44,712 nucleotides of DNA from Chlamydiota bacterium (lineage in GTDB: Bacteria; Chlamydiota; Chlamydiia; Chlamydiales; JAAZZY01). The notes under the pieces were generated by a model. It made no database searches, was not told the DNA's origin, and saw only the letters and a program-made list of their open reading frames with translations. The DNA lies in contig JAJACV010000043.1 of the NCBI GenBank assembly GCA_022601335.1, positions 1 through 44,712 on the forward strand. Direction: 5' to 3'. Positions 44,413-44,712 of this stretch are shown piece by piece; position 1 is the first letter of the stretch, and every line of letters begins with the position of its first letter. Position numbers and translations under genes: made by a program.

Positions 44413-44712
44413 AGTAAAGAGGCCTATTATCGAAAAGTGTTTGAGCCTGGAAAAACTATGGCATACAATCGATTTTTACAAAGATAAAGCCTTCACTAAT
44501 GTTTTAATGTTAATTTTTAGTCTTCGAGCAATAAACGGGTTTGACATTCCTAAGGTTTTTAACTCTTTGATTTTAGGAGCCAAAATTTGATAAAGAGGTA
44601 AACTCTAATGACAAGGTATTTTCACAGTAAATGGTATTAAGGAAAAGGTTCGAATTCGTTGCGACCGGGTCCGAGTTTTTCTAAGTAACTTATAGTTAAT
44701 AAAAAATATAAT
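44413..44712. other. gene-free right end of island
   Basis: About 300 bases after ilvN. A 65-codon frame overlaps the ilvN end and runs to 44590 but has no family resemblance, and I do not call it a gene. No terminator hairpin is visible. The only structured element is the right copy of the 17-bp repeat at 44647-44663, which is followed by ACCGGGTCCGAG, a small GC-rich patch, and then AT-rich DNA to the window end. Confidence 0.6.
44647..44663 (-). repeat. right copy of 17-bp inverted repeat
   Basis: GGTTCGAATTCGTTGCG, exact reverse complement of 36614-36630. In the + reading frame it gives KGSNSLR followed by a stop nine codons later, like the end of the recombinase remnant on the other side. 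It may thus be a leftover of a second copy of that gene end or attachment site. Confidence 0.85.

Noticed and set aside
44393-44590. 65-codon frame after ilvN
   Set aside because: It overlaps the ilvN end, has no ribosome binding site, no family pattern and no continuation; treated as non-coding.
1-44712. CRISPR array, IS element with transposase, rRNA genes, replication origin
   Set aside because: No regularly spaced repeats, no transposase frame, no rRNA segments, and no DnaA-box cluster were found on reading both strands.

Overview
ORGANISM. The window is AT-rich chromosomal DNA that reads as a member of the Chlamydiota outside the classical Chlamydiaceae (an 'environmental' chlamydia of the Rhabdochlamydia/Simkania/Parachlamydia kind; the genus is not decided here). 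The case rests on gene neighbourhoods: rplU-rpmA-obg next to a three-gene metal ABC transporter, PiT phosphate permease with its DUF47 partner next to a Dpp-type ATPase, a gspD-E-F-G type II secretion cluster followed by small pseudopilins, a short Obg without a long C-terminal extension, MOMP-like outer-membrane proteins, and several lineage-specific membrane or effector-like proteins. LAYOUT. 1-6.2 kb: an MFS transporter missing its last helix, a small exported protein, and a Yej/Opp-like peptide importer (binding protein plus two permeases with large extracytoplasmic insertions). 6.2-9.2 kb: PiT, DUF47 and one peptide-ABC ATPase. 9.2-12.6 kb: unknown, effector-like and membrane proteins and a GT4 glycosyltransferase. 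12.7-15.6 kb: a MoxR-DUF58-BatD-like operon. 15.6-26.2 kb: a type II secretion locus (K-, J-, I-, H-like and G pseudopilins, F, E, D), split by an ankyrin-like gene and an OPT transporter. 26.3-31.7 kb: histidine kinase, parB, a membrane protein with a helical domain, and two outer-membrane proteins ending at a shared terminator. 31.8-36.5 kb: rplU, rpmA, obg, a SnoaL-like protein and the Zn/Mn ABC transporter. MOST NOTABLE REGION. From 36.5 kb to the end lies what looks like an acquired island next to tRNA-Ser(GGA). It begins with a decayed large serine recombinase and carries five tightly coupled genes: a threonine-synthase-fold PLP enzyme fused to a LeuA-type allosteric domain, then ilvD, ilvC, ilvB and ilvN. 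A 17-bp sequence, CGCAACGAATTCGAACC, lies just after the tRNA and recurs inverted beyond ilvN, bounding about 8 kb. The operon has no ordinary ilvA. I infer that the fusion protein supplies 2-oxobutyrate (or threonine) under feedback control, so that together with IlvBN, IlvC and IlvD the 2-oxo acids of isoleucine and valine could be made, with the final transamination done by an enzyme outside the window. That would be unusual in a phylum generally considered auxotrophic for branched-chain amino acids.
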